This document shows positions 5,410-5,572 of a stretch of DNA of 5,572 nucleotides, one piece after another. Each line of letters opens with the position of its first letter. Position 1 is the stretch's first letter. Position numbers and translations under genes: made by a program. The stretch covers positions 1-5,572 of the forward strand of contig UQRU01000127.1 of NCBI GenBank assembly GCA_900543475.1, given 5' to 3'. Origin of the DNA: an uncultured Eubacteriales bacterium. Lineage in GTDB: Bacteria > Bacillota > Clostridia > Christensenellales > CAG-138. The notes below the pieces were generated by a model. It saw only the letters and a list, made by a program, of their open reading frames with translations, made no database searches and was not told the DNA's origin.

Positions 5410-5490
5410 CCGGAAAAAGGTGGTAGCGACCGCGAGCCGTTGCGAGGGCGCTTGCAACCGAGCAGGCGAGCCGAGCGTGCCTTTTTCCGG
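5410..5490. repeat. Structured repeat with 11-bp outer stem
   Basis: CCGGAAAAAGG (5410-5420) pairs exactly with CCTTTTTCCGG (5480-5490). Inside are GGT/ACC (5422-5424/5429-5431) and GTTGC/GCAAC (5439-5443/5454-5458), and the word GCGAGCCG occurs at 5432-5439 and again at 5466-5473. The interior is rich in GAGC-type words. It differs in sequence from the two cloverleaf elements. Its role is unknown; an intergenic repeat or a structured RNA would both fit. Confidence 0.6.
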
Positions 5491-5516
5491 AGAGGAGCCG
5501 CGACGGAATGAGCGAA

Positions 5517-5561
5517 GCCCCGGTAAAGGAACTTTACCGGGGCCGAGCGGATGGAGTCCGC
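5517..5561. repeat. Perfect 12-bp hairpin plus small companion at right edge
   Basis: GCCCCGGTAAAG (5517-5528) pairs exactly with CTTTACCGGGGC (5532-5543) around a GAA loop, and GCGGA/TCCGC (5547-5551/5557-5561) follows. There is no T-run after it, so a terminator is unlikely. The element may continue past the end of the window. Confidence 0.65.
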
Positions 5562-5572
5562 GGCGACGAGGG

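Larger units (their letters stand above)
4729..5572. other. Gene-free, palindrome-dense intergenic region
   Basis: I find no credible gene in these 844 bases. Several open frames of 100-180 codons exist on both strands but overlap one another, have no family resemblance or good ribosome binding site, and run straight through perfect inverted repeats; they are what high G+C content alone produces. Nearly every base from 4753 to 4827, 4875 to 5092 and 5193 to 5330 can be placed in a hairpin. The plainer stretches are 4828-4874, 5093-5128, 5161-5192 and 5331-5409. The individual structures are listed separately. Confidence 0.75.

Noticed and set aside
1..5572. CRISPR array, transposase, rRNA or tRNA genes
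   Set aside because: No evenly spaced direct repeats, no transposase-like protein and no conserved RNA gene sequence were seen on either strand.

Overview
The window looks like a chromosomal piece from a G+C-rich member of the Bacillota, most likely an Oscillospiraceae-type gut Clostridium. This is inferred from the PadR / HAAS (DUF1700) / DUF4097 cassette, the strong AGGAGG-type ribosome binding sites, consensus sigma-A promoters, a class II CCA-adding enzyme with an HD domain, and intergenic DNA packed with GC-rich palindromes. No database search was possible, so the taxonomy is a judgement from style.

Layout. Positions 1-148 are non-coding and hold four GC-rich hairpins. Positions 149-2029 hold a leftward three-gene operon: a PadR-family repressor (1712-2029), a HAAS/DUF1700 membrane protein (1105-1719) and a DUF4097 membrane-anchored beta-repeat protein (149-1108). 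Their ends overlap by 8 and 4 bases, and all three appear to be driven by one exact-consensus promoter (2068-2096) whose -10 lies inside a palindrome. A divergent rightward promoter (2129-2157) drives cca (2187-3578). A second rightward promoter (3618-3646) drives an alpha/beta-hydrolase (3727-4728) with an unusual charged, proline-rich N-terminal tail. A perfect intrinsic terminator lies at 4875-4912.

From 4729 to the end (844 bases) I see no credible gene. The stretch is almost continuously palindromic. Its most striking content is two multi-branched inverted-repeat elements, 4980-5092 and 5193-5330. Each has a G-rich outer stem closing three hairpins with almost no unpaired linker, which makes a four-way-junction, cloverleaf-like fold. 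Read in opposite orientations, the two share the same arm order (a GTTT...AAAC arm, an AAA(A)GC...GCTTT(T) arm and a short 3-nt-loop arm), although the arm sequences differ. That is pairing conserved without sequence conservation, which is the signature of a selected structure. Further structured repeats follow at 5410-5490 and 5517-5561.

How the genes work together: the leftward operon is a self-contained envelope-associated regulatory cassette, probably autoregulated by PadR. Cca is housekeeping tRNA maturation and repair. The hydrolase is separately promoted and its substrate cannot be told from sequence. The cloverleaf pair is the best candidate here for something undescribed.
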